A stretch of 64,000 nucleotides of DNA, from positions 62,001 to 126,000 of the forward strand of contig JACKFA010000004.1 of NCBI GenBank assembly GCA_020632715.1, written 5' to 3'. The notes below the pieces were generated by a model. It searched no databases. It had not been told where the DNA came from and was given only the letters and a program-made list of their open reading frames with translations. Position 1 is the first letter of the stretch. Every line of letters begins with the position of its first letter. Both the position numbers and the translations under genes were made by a program. This document shows, piece by piece, positions 26,901 to 33,741 of this stretch. This stretch comes from Deltaproteobacteria bacterium. Its GTDB lineage: Bacteria; Myxococcota_A; UBA9042; PHBI01.

Positions 26901-27480
26901 CCTCGGTGACTGCCGCCCCGGCGGCGGCTGCGGCAGCGGCGGCTACACGCTCGGCGGCGTGCAGGCCGGCGGCGCCCCGCGGCTCGCGGGGGCCTCGCAC
27001 GGCGGCACGGGCGGCAACGGCGCGACCGCGACGTACGGCGACGCCTTCGCGCCGACGGACCTCGGCGCGGGCGGCGGCTACGGCGGCGGCGGCGGGGAGC
27101 CGGGCGGCGACGGCGGCGGGCGCGTGCGGCTCCACGCGACGACCCTCGAGCTGAACGGGGCCATCCGCGCGAACGGGGTCGTGGGGCTCGCGCAGAACCA
27201 GCGGAACGGCTCGGCGGCGCCGGCGGCTCGGTGTGGGTCACGGCGACCACGCTGCGCGGCGCGGCGCGCTCGACGCGAGCGGCGGCGACCAGCTCCTGGG
27301 CGGCACGGGCGGCAACGCGGCCGGCGGCGGCGGGCGCGTGCGCCTCGAGGTGACGAACGTCGACGGCTTCGACCTGCGGCGCGTCTGGGCGCGCCCGGGC
27401 GCGGCGCCGACCGGCAAGGCGGGCGCAGGCACCGTGGTCGTCGCGGTCGCCGGCGAGCGCGAGAAGCTCATCGTCGATGA
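17956..27480 (+). CDS. Giant multidomain surface lipoprotein, in-frame N-terminal part (about 3,080 residues)
   Basis: The gene really extends to the stop at 31888-31890 (about 4,650 residues if restored); true coding in this frame ends near 27211. The lipoprotein signal ends at Cys22 (LVLAAC). In order there are: an Ig-like domain (about 31-115), a Big_2-like domain (126-216), Ig and invasin-type segments (220-410) and a carboxypeptidase-regulatory-like domain (420-510). A long unassigned middle with a lysine/proline-rich stretch follows, then fibronectin-like and putative-Ig domains (1650-1950). TSP3-type calcium repeats (D-x-DGDGL-DD) occupy about 1950-2150 and 2225-2300, an LVIVD-type propeller 2395-2710 and two Ig domains 2715-2895. 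The first Gly-rich repeat comes last. No catalytic motif was found, so a very long surface adhesin or scaffold is inferred. Confidence 0.85.
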   Translation: MGLARHFALAFPLLLALVLAACGDDPKPDTTPPTVVIDAPAAGDVVGTSLTVTGTATDPKKKGQKSPSGVATVTVNGVAATLDGGRFSATLEDLPRGPLTVDVVATDKRGNVGGAQVSVTVGPPPIRLFITPYALTLRKLGEPVALDVNALGQDHTLFRLTTGVTFTSDDPTVATVDATGAVTAVANGATRVRAAVGDVATDVAVAVDVDSTPPAEPELFTYAPQTNLASQAWLGKTEPYAQIDVTGGAAPLTLHADVRGRFVVDVPLVAGRLNELAVTLTDDVGNAATYPFPIRQNAAFPDRGMLHRSFGRSEVAFGAELVGLPGEVLPHPMIVRATDNAGNPLTNTDVEFRIIEGAGALSARGPLDFDGTQPARVTAVTDAEGYARVWWQLSAGFLDANELIARLPGDVGVPVSYEAETLQPQGGVTTILGEVDDEYRVGARDLSVKLTSGGAETRTDDRGRFVLTVPDSVFTNPARAIDGSSGRVVTVLLNDDGSGGGAGFTRNTFPMTVFPGQQNKPLGPFNLPRIPSGLTLDLDANGVVKTEGTIALAAYDGALPTILHVPVGTKVTWPDSVPADHRKLALIQVPINATPMPMPDGYFTNFIVGVQPGGTTFDPPLPIEIPNADGNPPGAAVDLRAWDHVLSRYVDSGRGTVSDDGLYIRSDAGAGIRMGAWHGATRDPDEPCVVTYTISSPGRAATQDQTNPIPTPKEKKCVCVVNGVKSACQITEKGEPGKPATTQTITAPCKAAGPRPPGDQPDNKPKPPKPKIEVKCEEDVKPLKIVRPTPPKYKDKIGATVLFGARCLDGKSDGDITWKASGGQLLSAGGGSARVKFPDKGKFTITASADTETCKGSDSIVVTIEPCVDVGTVRVCGDTIHDDGGGKYTVGPQATLGIVAPEEGTDAADTTIANAGQFLKCSKSLVADTAANKVTGDCRLSLDIAIPAIGKTWKDRGYYDGPFTLAGDGKFAFSFAEYVGNSQGQLFDIILFPIAMASGGTAELRPDGVAIGFPAVQFMKPKTTEVAENLAFSTKDCGAAEATTTSGDKIKVPECDLQEGVLIKEERASNITFSVDRLLLSPVSSDIDVTFKYDKEVELGGGSFNKIEATYKGVTDQIAGTVGFSIGPKLKRIGFELSGEWAEGKMTKASLKASFAKRFGDLPVALPGIPIWPASAGPLYLTAITLSVTNPCYITGGCPQTYPTMTVSSDVAVGPAVVVGGEEVSAITGSLTGTWQTYPTKIELSGTAQLLGKVTGAIRAVDTGEIAGYESVLVSGLGTLKGAIGLDFNNDRDAKVYLNGSLTFNNPLSVKDPLAVAEVSTSITRSGDNFVGRASVGGKLYIPKFKIWKLGPFGGQQYAGANLFIVSQSLPAKPHDPVMEVSGDVMTYTPGFGATSCSARLSVEYGVFVFCTNATVGGVPVASLDGVYGNYNASTPALAPSIGLAAGDTQRLQFDGTAPEVEVIEPIEGLWLQIEHDGGVTYDLELPGGAVVHHDADVDPANLPPAAWIELEGDDTHPAQNAWVVPVAEPGAYRLVNIEPPQAAIRMIARSAPEPASFAFDEPLVADDGAVDVVWTAAHPRAAVSVVLSREDVARPGELIEVATVDDALTTTSATWSLDGVPPGDYRVVASVRAGDDAPTTVRSTSVIHVAGAAGSTDVPALVRVAPGAPPRVSWLPVPGASGYRVHWEPAFTVPDFFARVAAGGVASGLPDGVRLAVCAGGDASPVGEGHTWVDLAGVVDGCVVTVTVSADFEDRASASAAPVRFGDGLADPTRVRPPKTARAGEALSAVLTTGADAARLMALSLSSGVSLAGGTLAWTPTLGGDSAVIGIIETRADGTRLLADVVAIDALGADQPAVPELVGPDVIEGVVGEALAVPIGYRFAADSGTAAVAPVVVDGPPGLTWDGETVAWTPSRDEAVGGAGAVPFTLQVVDPTTGLRGRRTWVVHFADRDGDGLDDDYEAASGLDPAVPDDAGADPDADGLTHAQEQALGTRGDARDSDGDGLDDKAESQAGTDPRQVDSDGDGLADGSEAALGADPTKADTDGDGVDDGAEIAAGTDPDGGAADADGDDLSDEEEARYGTDPAVADTDGDGCDDGEEVHAMRTSPLEVDTDQDGAGDCDEVAHGTNPRVTALDRDVDGLSDDLEAVLGTNASATDTDGDGWDDGVEVSWGSDPTSAASVPDGDAPIPNDPAVLTGESVELVLGGAQVVDGGEIVVIPDADGDGAADAYETLYGYDPTNPADGASDDDGDGIPMWRESRLGTDPKKADTDGDGASDLQELQEGTDPLDPTSKPANGPVTSLEVVPPRAGLVTNAFVGPAKLQLFVVGRRADGTFTDLTASTRGTTYAIDPPEAGVVSAEGYVTMEPTYEGPAQAIASSGTLSAACDITARVFTPSVVATLQLTAPTGPVAVDGARLVVAEGTGLRVVDVGTPAAPVALGRLELGPSAEVRAVAVRGTLAVAALGAEGIAWYDIGDGTPRVLGRVPLAAAANAVVLVDDLVVVGTAGGLVTVNPALPGVGLLDLDGDGADDRLQTSFYPNTDFRTVSRDGTYVVAGTAGGVLMVMRIRPEGLSPDRAVTIADGQPVLSAVVAGNVAAVALGAGGVARVSLAGAGEVVARDTTVDSAQIGATGDLVLATNAVLTRPIAFYTTVLPTSLPLIGSVESDIIQFRGLALDRQYFYATGLNQLDVGQHSVHSDLLGIPPVVTPVTPAPGREIAEGDPIPFEVRAVDDVGVDSVRLIVNGDELASFTAPPYRASLRTPNVSVPTEITLGADALDPGNNVGEMAPYTVTVTPIVDTVPPTVTLVEPVDGEYLATNTPLRVIVNPVDDHAVEHVEVSLNGAVVATLDAPPWAASITLPASAPSGAATISAKAFDYGDNTAETTVSVVLAGVDLVAAGVSAIDAGDAAYDGQAILIRGGTVAVDGAHTFDKVYVGRGGVLTHRPWAVADGAEGPGLDVTAAFVGVMESGAIDVSGKGYLGDCRPGGGCGSGGYTLGGVQAGGAPRLAGASHGGTGGNGATATYGDAFAPTDLGAGGGYGGGGGEPGGDGGGRVRLHATTLELNGAIRANGVVGLAQNQRNGSAAPAARCGSRRPRCAARRARRERRRPAPGRHGRQRGRRRRARAPRGDERRRLRPAARLGAPGRGADRQGGRRHRGRRGRRRAREAHRR

Positions 27481-28861
27481 CGGCGGGCTCAGCGCGTGGC
27501 GTGACGACTTCGCGCTCGGCGTGGGCGGAGGGCTCGACGACGTCGGCGTGGACGTGGTGATCGGCGGCACGAGCCGCCTCGTGGTCGGGCAGCCGCTCGT
27601 CGTGAACGCGCTGACGATGACGGGCGACGCGCGGCTCAGCCACCTCGAGACGACCGGCGCCGCGGAGGCCGCGGGGCTCGACGTGACCGCGGTGGACGTG
27701 ACGATCGGCCCGCGCGCCGCCATCGACGTCGTCGGGCGCGGCTTCCTCGGTGACTGCCACGGCGCCGGCTGCGGCAGCGGCGGCTACCGGCCCGGGAACG
27801 TGCAGACCGGTGGTGCCGCGCGGCTCGTCGGCGGCTCGCACGGCGGCGTCGGCTACGGCGCCCCGCCGAGCGCGACCTACGACGACCCGTGGCAGCCGAC
27901 GCAGCACGGCTCTGGCGGCGGCTACGGCAGCGGCGGCGGCGAGCCCGGCGGCGACGGCGGCGGCACGGTGCGGCTCGCGGTCTCGGGCACGCTCACGGTG
28001 GACGGCGAGATCTCGGCCGACGGCCAGGGCGGCATCGAGACGATTCAGCGGAACGGCGCCGGCGGTGCCGGCGGCGCCGTCTGGATCACCGCGGACACGG
28101 TGAGCGGCGCGGGGTCGATCCACGCCCTCGGCGGCGCGGGCGCGGCCGCCGGGGGCAACGGCGGCGGCGGCGGGCGCGTGGCCGTCGCGTACACGACGCT
28201 CGACGGCTTCGACAGGACGCGGGTCATCGCGTGGCCGGGCCTCGGCGGGCCGGGGCTCAACGGGAGCGCCGTGGGCGGGGCCGGGGCCCCGGGGACGGTC
28301 ACCTTCACGCCGGCGGCGGGCGCGCGGACGCTCGTCCTCGACGACGGCGGCCGCAGCCGCGGGCTCGACGACGCGGCCCTCGGCGGCGTCGACGGCGCCG
28401 ACACCCTCGACCTCGCGGCCGACCTCGAGCTCCGCGGCGACACGGTCCTCGTGATGCACCAGCCGCTCCGGGTCGGCGCGCTCAGGCTCGTCGACCGGTC
28501 GGTGCTCACGCACGCGCAGACCAGCAACGCGCTCGAGGCGGGGCTCACGGTGACGGCGGCGAGCGTGAGCGTCGGCGCGGAGGCGCGGATCGACGTGTCC
28601 GGCCGCGGCTACCTCGGCGACTGCCACGGCGCGTCGTGCGGGGCCGGCGCCTACCAGCCCGGCAACACGCCGAGCGGCAGCGCGCGCCTCTCAGGCGGCT
28701 CCACGGCGGCGCCGGCGGCGGCCTGGGCCCTAACGCGACCTACGACGACCCGTGGGCGCCGGCGATGCTCGGCTCGGGCGGCGGCTACGGGGCCGGCGGC
28801 GGCGAGCCCGGCGGCGACGGCGGCGGGCGCGTGCGGCTCGTCGTGGCCAGGGCGCTCGTGA
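27233..28861 (+). CDS. Giant lipoprotein, second coding segment (frameshifted)
   Basis: Continuation of the giant gene in another frame; real coding is from about 27262 to about 28695. It carries the end of Gly-rich unit 1 (DASGGDQLLGGTGGN), all of unit 2 and the start of unit 3. Two single-base losses separate it from the first segment, near 27211 (expected GGCTCCGGCGG, read GGCTCGGCGG) and near 27260 (expected GCGCCGGCG or similar). It is not an independent gene: the start codon at 27233 is incidental and there is no ribosome-binding site. Confidence 0.6.
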   Translation: MGHGDHAARRGALDASGGDQLLGGTGGNAAGGGGRVRLEVTNVDGFDLRRVWARPGAAPTGKAGAGTVVVAVAGEREKLIVDDGGLSAWRDDFALGVGGGLDDVGVDVVIGGTSRLVVGQPLVVNALTMTGDARLSHLETTGAAEAAGLDVTAVDVTIGPRAAIDVVGRGFLGDCHGAGCGSGGYRPGNVQTGGAARLVGGSHGGVGYGAPPSATYDDPWQPTQHGSGGGYGSGGGEPGGDGGGTVRLAVSGTLTVDGEISADGQGGIETIQRNGAGGAGGAVWITADTVSGAGSIHALGGAGAAAGGNGGGGGRVAVAYTTLDGFDRTRVIAWPGLGGPGLNGSAVGGAGAPGTVTFTPAAGARTLVLDDGGRSRGLDDAALGGVDGADTLDLAADLELRGDTVLVMHQPLRVGALRLVDRSVLTHAQTSNALEAGLTVTAASVSVGAEARIDVSGRGYLGDCHGASCGAGAYQPGNTPSGSARLSGGSTAAPAAAWALTRPTTTRGRRRCSARAAATGPAAASPAATAAGACGSSWPGRS

Positions 28862-30170
28862 ACGACGGCGTCATCGCGGCCGACGGGGAGCCGGGCAGCC
28901 GACGGCGCAGCAGAACGGCGCCGGTGGGGCCGGCGGGAGCGTGTGGATCACGGCGCAGGCGCTCTCCGGGCAGGGGACCATCCGCGCGCACGGCGGCGAC
29001 GGCGCGTTCAACGGGGGCGCGGGCGGCGGCGGCGGGCGCGTGGCGCTCGCGACGACCACGTCGACCTTCGACCCGGCGCGGGTGACGGCCTTCCCCGGCG
29101 ACAGCGCGGGCACGCCCGGCGGTCCCGGCACGGTCGCGTTCGTGCCGGCGAGCGGCGCGCGGAAGCTCGTCATCGACGACGGCGGGCTCAGCGACCACCT
29201 CGACGATCGGCCGCTCGGCGCGGCCGTCGCGACGACGCCCCTCGATCTGGCAGGCGACCTCGACGTCCTCGGCACGTCGGCCGTCGTCCTGACCGCGCCG
29301 CTCGTCGCGGGCCGCGTACGCCTCCTCGACGAGGCGGTGCTGACGCACCCGCAGACGACCCAGCTCGCGGAGGCCGGCCTCGACCTGACGGCGACCTCGC
29401 TCGAGGTCGGGCCGCTCGCGCGCGTCGACGTGTCCGGGCGCGGCTACCTCGGCGACTGTCACGGGGCGACGTGCGGGTCGGGCGGCTTCACGCTCGGGAA
29501 CACCGTACGCGAACGGCGCGGCGCAGCGCTCGGGCGGCTCGCATGGCGGCGTCGGTGGCGGCCCCGGCGCGCCGGCGACCTACGGCGACCCGCTCGCGCC
29601 GGCGACCCTCGGGAGCGGCGGCGGCTACGGCGCGGGCGGCGGCGAGCCGGGCGGCGACGGCGGCGGGCGCGCGCGGATCACGGTAGAGACCCTCACGCTC
29701 GACGGCGCGATCCTCGCGAACGGCGAGCGCGGGTCAGGACGAACCAGCAGAACGGCGGCGGCGGCGCGGGCGGGGCCGTGTGGATCACGGCAGGGACGCT
29801 CTCGGGCGGCGGCGCCATCGCCGCGGACGGCGGCGACGCCGCGGCGGCGGCTCCGACCGCCGGGGCGACCGCGGGCGGCGGCGGGCGCGTGGCGATCGCG
29901 GCGCAGTCCGTCGCGGGCTTCGACCAGGGCGGCGCGACCGCGCGGCCGGGCGTCGGCGCGGCGGACGGACGGGCCAGGCGGGCCCCGGCACGGTCGTGTG
30001 GCAGGTCGCGGGCGGCACGCCGACGATCGTGCTCGACGACGGCGGCCGCAGCGCGGGTCGCGACGATCGCGCGCTCGGCTGGGACCCGGCCGGGCCGGCG
30101 TTCGCGCCCAGCGCGCACCTCGTCGTGCGCGGCGCGACGCGGCTCGTCATGGCGACGGCGCTCGTCGTGA
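28752..30170 (+). CDS. Giant lipoprotein, third coding segment (frameshifted)
   Basis: This frame carries the repeat sequence from about 28910 to 29505 (QQNGAGGAGGSVWITAQALS ... unit 4 GDCHGATCGSGGF) and again from about 29738 to 29965 (TNQQNGGGGAGGAVWITAG). Between these, coding moves to another frame (29506-29735, SGGSHGGVGGGPGAPATYGD). A short piece before it (28700-28905, PNATYDDPWAPAMLGSGGGY) is in yet another frame. Comparison with the sister repeats shows that each change can be repaired by adding one base, or two near 29505. Confidence 0.6.
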   Translation: MGAGDARLGRRLRGRRRRARRRRRRARAARRGQGARERRRHRGRRGAGQPTAQQNGAGGAGGSVWITAQALSGQGTIRAHGGDGAFNGGAGGGGGRVALATTTSTFDPARVTAFPGDSAGTPGGPGTVAFVPASGARKLVIDDGGLSDHLDDRPLGAAVATTPLDLAGDLDVLGTSAVVLTAPLVAGRVRLLDEAVLTHPQTTQLAEAGLDLTATSLEVGPLARVDVSGRGYLGDCHGATCGSGGFTLGNTVRERRGAALGRLAWRRRWRPRRAGDLRRPARAGDPRERRRLRRGRRRAGRRRRRARADHGRDPHARRRDPRERRARVRTNQQNGGGGAGGAVWITAGTLSGGGAIAADGGDAAAAAPTAGATAGGGGRVAIAAQSVAGFDQGGATARPGVGAADGRARRAPARSCGRSRAARRRSCSTTAAAARVATIARSAGTRPGRRSRPARTSSCAARRGSSWRRRSS

Positions 30171-31609
30171 AGGACCTGACCCTCGAGGGCGAGGCCGTGC
30201 TGACGCACCTCGAGACGACGCCGTCGCTCTCGGCGGGGCTCGTCGTGAACGCGGAGCACGTGACCATCGGCGCCGACGCGGCCATCGACGTCAGCGGGCG
30301 CGGCTACGTCGGCGATTGCCACGGCTTCGGCTGCGCTTCGGGCGGGTACACGGTCGGCAACGTCGCGACCCACGGCGCGGCGCAGTTCCGCGGGGGCGCC
30401 CACGGCGGCGCGGGCGGCTCGGGCGCCGCGGACGCCGTCCACGGCGAGCCGCTCGCGCCCCTCGACCTCGGGAGCGGCGGCGGCTACGGCGCGGGGCAGA
30501 GCGAGTACGGCGGCGACGGCGGCGGGCGCGTGCGCCTCGTGGCGGCGCGGCTCGATCTCGAGGGCGCCATCCGCGCGAACGGCGACCCGGGGAGCGGCGC
30601 CGGGCAGGGCAACGGCGGCGGTGGCGCGGGCGGGAGCGTGTGGCTCACGGTCGAGACGCTCGCGGGCGAGGGCGTCATCGAGGCGCAGGGCGGGAGCACC
30701 CCGCGCGGCGCCGGCGGTGGCGGCGGGCGCGTGGCGGTCGAGTACGACGCGCTCGACGCGACCGACCCGCTCGCGATCGAGGCGATCTCGGCGTGGGGCG
30801 GCGAGGGGGCGACCGTGGCGCTGGGCGGCGGGCCGGGCACCATCGCGTTCGCGCGCGCCGGGCAGACGGCGACGCTCTGGGTCGACAACGGCGGCCGCGC
30901 CCACGTCGTCGAGGCCGCGCCGTGGCCGGAGATCGGCGCGCGCGTCGTCGTGGCGGACCTCGGCGGCGGCGTGTCGGTCGGCGGCAACCCGTGGTTCCCC
31001 GACACGCTCTCAGGGCTCGACGCGCGCTTCGACGCGGGCGGCGAGCGCTTCACGGTCACCTCGAACGACCGCGGGACGCTCGGCTTCGACCCGGCTGACG
31101 GGGCCACGAGCGCGGTCGCGACGGCCGGCGCGCGCTTCCACGGGGTGCGGGCGCTGCCGGTCGACCTCGTGCTGAGCGGCGCCGCGCGCGTGGCGCTCGC
31201 CGACGAGGTGACGGTGACCTCGCTCGCCATCGACGACGGCGCCGTGCTGACGCACGCGGCGACGCCGCCCGGCGGGGCCGAGCCGGGGCTCGTCGTGACG
31301 GCGACGGGGGCCGTGGACGTCGGCGCGGGCGGCGCGATCGACGTGTCGGGGCGCGGCTACGTCGGCGACTGCGGGCCTGGCGCGGGTGCGGCGGCGCCGG
31401 GTTCACGCTCGGGAACACGCGCGCGGGCGGCTCGGGCCGCTTCACGGGCGGCTCGCACGCGGGTGTCGGCGCTGGGGCCTCGCCGGGCGCGACCTACGGC
31501 GACGCGCAGTCGCCGTTCGAGCTCGGCGCGGGCGGCGGCTACAGGGCGGGCTCGAGCGAGGCCGGTGGCGCGGGCGGTGGGCGCGTGCGCGTCACGGCCG
31601 CGACGATGA
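29780..31609 (+). CDS. Giant lipoprotein, fourth coding segment (frameshifted)
   Basis: True coding runs from about 29970 (TGQAGPGTVVWQVAGGTPTI) to about 31385. It contains the whole of Gly-rich unit 5 (GDCHGFGCASGGY) and the start of unit 6 (GRGYVGDCGPG). A longer non-repetitive insert (about 30900-31250, PWPEIGARVVVADLGGG) makes the unit 5 to unit 6 spacing larger. The frame is left near 31385, where GGGG appears to have been read as GGG. Confidence 0.6.
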   Translation: MDHGRDALGRRRHRRGRRRRRGGGSDRRGDRGRRRARGDRGAVRRGLRPGRRDRAAGRRRGGRTGQAGPGTVVWQVAGGTPTIVLDDGGRSAGRDDRALGWDPAGPAFAPSAHLVVRGATRLVMATALVVKDLTLEGEAVLTHLETTPSLSAGLVVNAEHVTIGADAAIDVSGRGYVGDCHGFGCASGGYTVGNVATHGAAQFRGGAHGGAGGSGAADAVHGEPLAPLDLGSGGGYGAGQSEYGGDGGGRVRLVAARLDLEGAIRANGDPGSGAGQGNGGGGAGGSVWLTVETLAGEGVIEAQGGSTPRGAGGGGGRVAVEYDALDATDPLAIEAISAWGGEGATVALGGGPGTIAFARAGQTATLWVDNGGRAHVVEAAPWPEIGARVVVADLGGGVSVGGNPWFPDTLSGLDARFDAGGERFTVTSNDRGTLGFDPADGATSAVATAGARFHGVRALPVDLVLSGAARVALADEVTVTSLAIDDGAVLTHAATPPGGAEPGLVVTATGAVDVGAGGAIDVSGRGYVGDCGPGAGAAAPGSRSGTRARAARAASRAARTRVSALGPRRARPTATRSRRSSSARAAATGRARARPVARAVGACASRPRR

Positions 31610-31890
31610 CGCTGGCCGGACCGGTGCGCGCCGACGGCGCGGCGCCGAGCGGCGCCGGGCAGGCGAACGGCGGCGCGGGCGCGGGCGGTGCCGTGCACCT
31701 CGTCGTCGCGGGCGGTGTGTCGGGCGCGGGCGCGGTCAGCGCGAGCGGCGGCGGCCCCGGCTCGGCGGGCTCGGCGGGCGGCGGCGGGCGGGTGCGCGTG
31801 GACGTCGGCGGCGCCGACGCGCTCACGGGCGGCGTCACCGCGAGCGGTGGTGGCGCGGGCGCAGGCGCGGGCACGGTCGTCCGGGATTGA
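31387..31890 (+). CDS. Giant lipoprotein, C-terminal segment
   Basis: The last segment in a new frame starts CGGAGFTLGNTRAGGSG, completes Gly-rich unit 6 (GAGGGYRAGSSEAGGAGGG, GAGAGGAVHLVVAGGVSG) and ends with TASGGGAGAGAGTVVRD before the stop at 31890. No C-terminal sorting signal is present, consistent with anchoring only through the N-terminal lipid. Confidence 0.6.
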   Translation, partial: CGGAGFTLGNTRAGGSGRFTGGSHAGVGAGASPGATYGDAQSPFELGAGGGYRAGSSEAGGAGGGRVRVTAATMTLAGPVRADGAAPSGAGQANGGAGAGGAVHLVVAGGVSGAGAVSASGGGPGSAGSAGGGGRVRVDVGGADALTGGVTASGGGAGAGAGTVVRD

Positions 31891-31907
31891 TGGGGAGGCG
31901 AGGTCGC

Positions 31908-31929
31908 GGGGGCGCGGTGCGGCGCCCCC
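31908..31929. terminator. Candidate bidirectional terminator hairpin
   Basis: Stem GGGGGCGC / GCGCCCCC with a 6-nt loop lies in the 57-bp gap between two convergent genes. No T-run follows on either side. Confidence 0.45.
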
Positions 31930-31947
31930 GGGGCCCGCGGTCGCGCT

Positions 31948-32298
31948 TCAGCTGAGCCACTTGCGGGCCTTGGCGGCGTCCTCGAAGAAGCGCACCTCGC
32001 CGCTGAAGAACGGGGCGGTGAGCTTCGTGGCGATCTCCTCGAGCTTCGAGTCGCCGACGATCGCGCAGCGCTCGAAGTCGTCGTGGTGCCGCACGTCGAA
32101 CTTCAGCTCGTCGGCGAGCGCCGAGGGGGTGAAGCCCGCGAAGTCGTCGAGCGCGACGAGGCAGCGGAGCTTCCCCTGCTCGGCGATGGCCTGCTCGAGC
32201 TTCGGGATCATGGCGTCGTAGTCCTCGGCGCGGAGCTTCCCGTCCACGTGGAGCTCGGCGTAGGGCTTGTCCTTCCGGGGCATGTCGATGGTCATCAT
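31948..32298 (-). CDS. SpoIIAA-like (STAS-fold) protein
   Basis: 116 residues, cytosolic. It matches the SpoIIAA_like family: an N-terminal strand-helix (AELHVDGKLRAEDYDAMIPKLE), a central strand with acidic turn (LRCLVALDDFAGFTPSALAD), then a helix and the strand FERCAIVGDSKLEEIATKL, ending FFEDAAKARKWLS. Family members are small STAS/CRAL-TRIO-like proteins of uncertain function, often linked to stress or membrane roles. A GGAGAG site precedes two consecutive ATG codons (32298 and 32295); either could start it. It is a single-gene unit convergent with the giant gene. Confidence 0.85.
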   Translation of the reverse strand: MMTIDMPRKDKPYAELHVDGKLRAEDYDAMIPKLEQAIAEQGKLRCLVALDDFAGFTPSALADELKFDVRHHDDFERCAIVGDSKLEEIATKLTAPFFSGEVRFFEDAAKARKWLS

Positions 32299-32469
32299 GA
32301 GCTCTCTCCAGGGTTCTCGGGAGCGTCAGCGCTCCGGTGTGCGAGGTTGCACATCGCGTGCCCGGTCGGCGTGGGGCGCGGCCGCGGGCCGCTTTTACCG
32401 AGCCTTTGCCGCCGGGTTCAGCGCCGGCTCGTAGGGTGGTCTCTCCCAACCGCCGCCCAGGAGGCCGCC

Positions 32470-33741
32470 ATGCTCGCGTCCCGTCTCACGCTCCCGCTCC
32501 TCGTCGCCGCGACGCTCGCGGCCTTGCCCGCCGCGGCCGCGCCGGAGGCGCCGCCCGCTCCCGACCTCGCCCCGCTCGTCGAGGCCGCGCTCGGCGCGGA
32601 CGTCGAAGCCGCCGACGCCGCCGTCGCCGCGCTCCGCGACGCGGGCCAGCCCGCGGTCGACGCGCTCCTCGCGGCGGTCCGAACGCGGCTCGGGCTGCTC
32701 GCGACGCTGCCCGGACGCGCCTACGATCGCTATGACGCCGTGCTCGACCGCGTCGCCGGGCAGCGCCTCGCCCGCAACACCGGCCTCTACTGGTTCACCG
32801 ACCTCGAGCGCGCCGAGGCCGAGGCGCGCCGGACGGGGCGCCCGATCCTCTCGCTCCGCCTGCTCGGCCGCCTCGACGAGCAGTACAGCTGCGCGAACAG
32901 CCGCTTCTTCCGGGCGCTCATCTACTCGGACCCGCGCGTGAAGGAGCGCCTCCGCGACGGCTTCGTGCTGCACTGGGAGCCGGTGCGGGACACGGCGCCG
33001 CGGATCACCATCGACCTCGGCCACGGCAAGGTCATCGAGCGCACCATCACCGGGAACAGCGCCCACCTCCTGCTCGACGCCGAGGGGCGGCCCCTCGACG
33101 CCCTGCCGGGCCTCGTCGGCGCGGCGACCTTCGCCCGCTGGCTCGATGACGGCGTGGCGCTCGCGAAGGCGGTGGCGCCCGGTCCCGGCGGCGCGCGGCC
33201 GGCGCGGACGCTCGCCGAGGTGCTGACGGAGCGGCGCGAGGCGCTGATGTCGCACTGGCAGGCGGAGCTCGCGGCCATCGGCGTGCGCGTGCCGAAGACC
33301 CTCGTGGAGCTGCGCGGCGCGACCGGTCCGCGCGAGCTCGAGCTCCTCGCCGGCCGGCGGGCGGCGGGAGCGCGGCTCGGGGCGCCGGCGCGGTCGCTGG
33401 TCGAGGCGTCGCAGCCGCCCGACGCGCGCCTCGCCGCGACGCTCGCCATCACGAAGGCGCGGGTCGAGACGCCGATGCTGCGCGTGGTCTCGAACGTCGA
33501 GGCCGACCTCGCGCGCGACGAGGTGACCAACGCGCTGATGCTCCATGCGCAAGTCCTTTCCTGGTTGGCCGCCGCTCCGCGTACGGATCGACGCACCCTG
33601 GTCGAGGCGATCTACCGCGATCTCTTCCTGAGCCCGCTCGACGACCCCTACTTCGGGCTGCGGGATCCGGACGTCTTCACGGGGCTCGACCCCGCGCCGG
33701 ACGTGGCCGCGGGCCCCGTCCTCGGCGAGCCGGGGCGCTGA
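32470..33741 (+). CDS. Secreted thioredoxin-fold-like protein
   Basis: 423 residues from ATG 32470. A signal peptide (1-26, ending AAAA) has no lipobox. Residues about 35-75 form two helices like one HEAT repeat. Residues about 105-225 resemble a thioredoxin-like domain of the DUF255 type (W-F-T-D-L-E-R-A-EAEARRTGRPILSLRLLG, SRFFRALIYSDPRVKERL, GNSAHLLLDAEGRPLDALPG). The CxxC active site is replaced (RLDEQYSCANS), so redox activity is doubtful. The remainder is helical and unassigned. A TAGGGT -10-like box at 32432-32437 precedes the start by 32 nt, with a poor -35. It is probably a periplasmic protein of unknown role. Confidence 0.72.
   Translation: MLASRLTLPLLVAATLAALPAAAAPEAPPAPDLAPLVEAALGADVEAADAAVAALRDAGQPAVDALLAAVRTRLGLLATLPGRAYDRYDAVLDRVAGQRLARNTGLYWFTDLERAEAEARRTGRPILSLRLLGRLDEQYSCANSRFFRALIYSDPRVKERLRDGFVLHWEPVRDTAPRITIDLGHGKVIERTITGNSAHLLLDAEGRPLDALPGLVGAATFARWLDDGVALAKAVAPGPGGARPARTLAEVLTERREALMSHWQAELAAIGVRVPKTLVELRGATGPRELELLAGRRAAGARLGAPARSLVEASQPPDARLAATLAITKARVETPMLRVVSNVEADLARDEVTNALMLHAQVLSWLAAAPRTDRRTLVEAIYRDLFLSPLDDPYFGLRDPDVFTGLDPAPDVAAGPVLGEPGR

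Larger units (their letters stand above)
26634..31890 (+). repeat. Six Gly-rich repeats (about 280 residues each) of the giant lipoprotein
   Basis: Each unit carries, in order: a strand-rich half with L-T-H-x-x-T and D-V-S-G-R-G-Y-L-G-D-C, then C-G-S-G-G-(Y/F), G-S-G-G-G-Y-G-x-G-G-G-E-P-G-G-D-G-G-G-R-V-R-L, Q-N-G-A-G-G-A-G-G-S-V-W-I-T and G-G-G-G-R-V-A. The Gly-Asp-Cys anchor codons lie at 26905, 27749, 28616, 29451, 30311 and 31364, so units are 835-867 bp with a longer last interval of 1053 bp. The pattern suggests a glycine-rich parallel beta-helix with one cysteine pair per unit. Confidence 0.85.
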
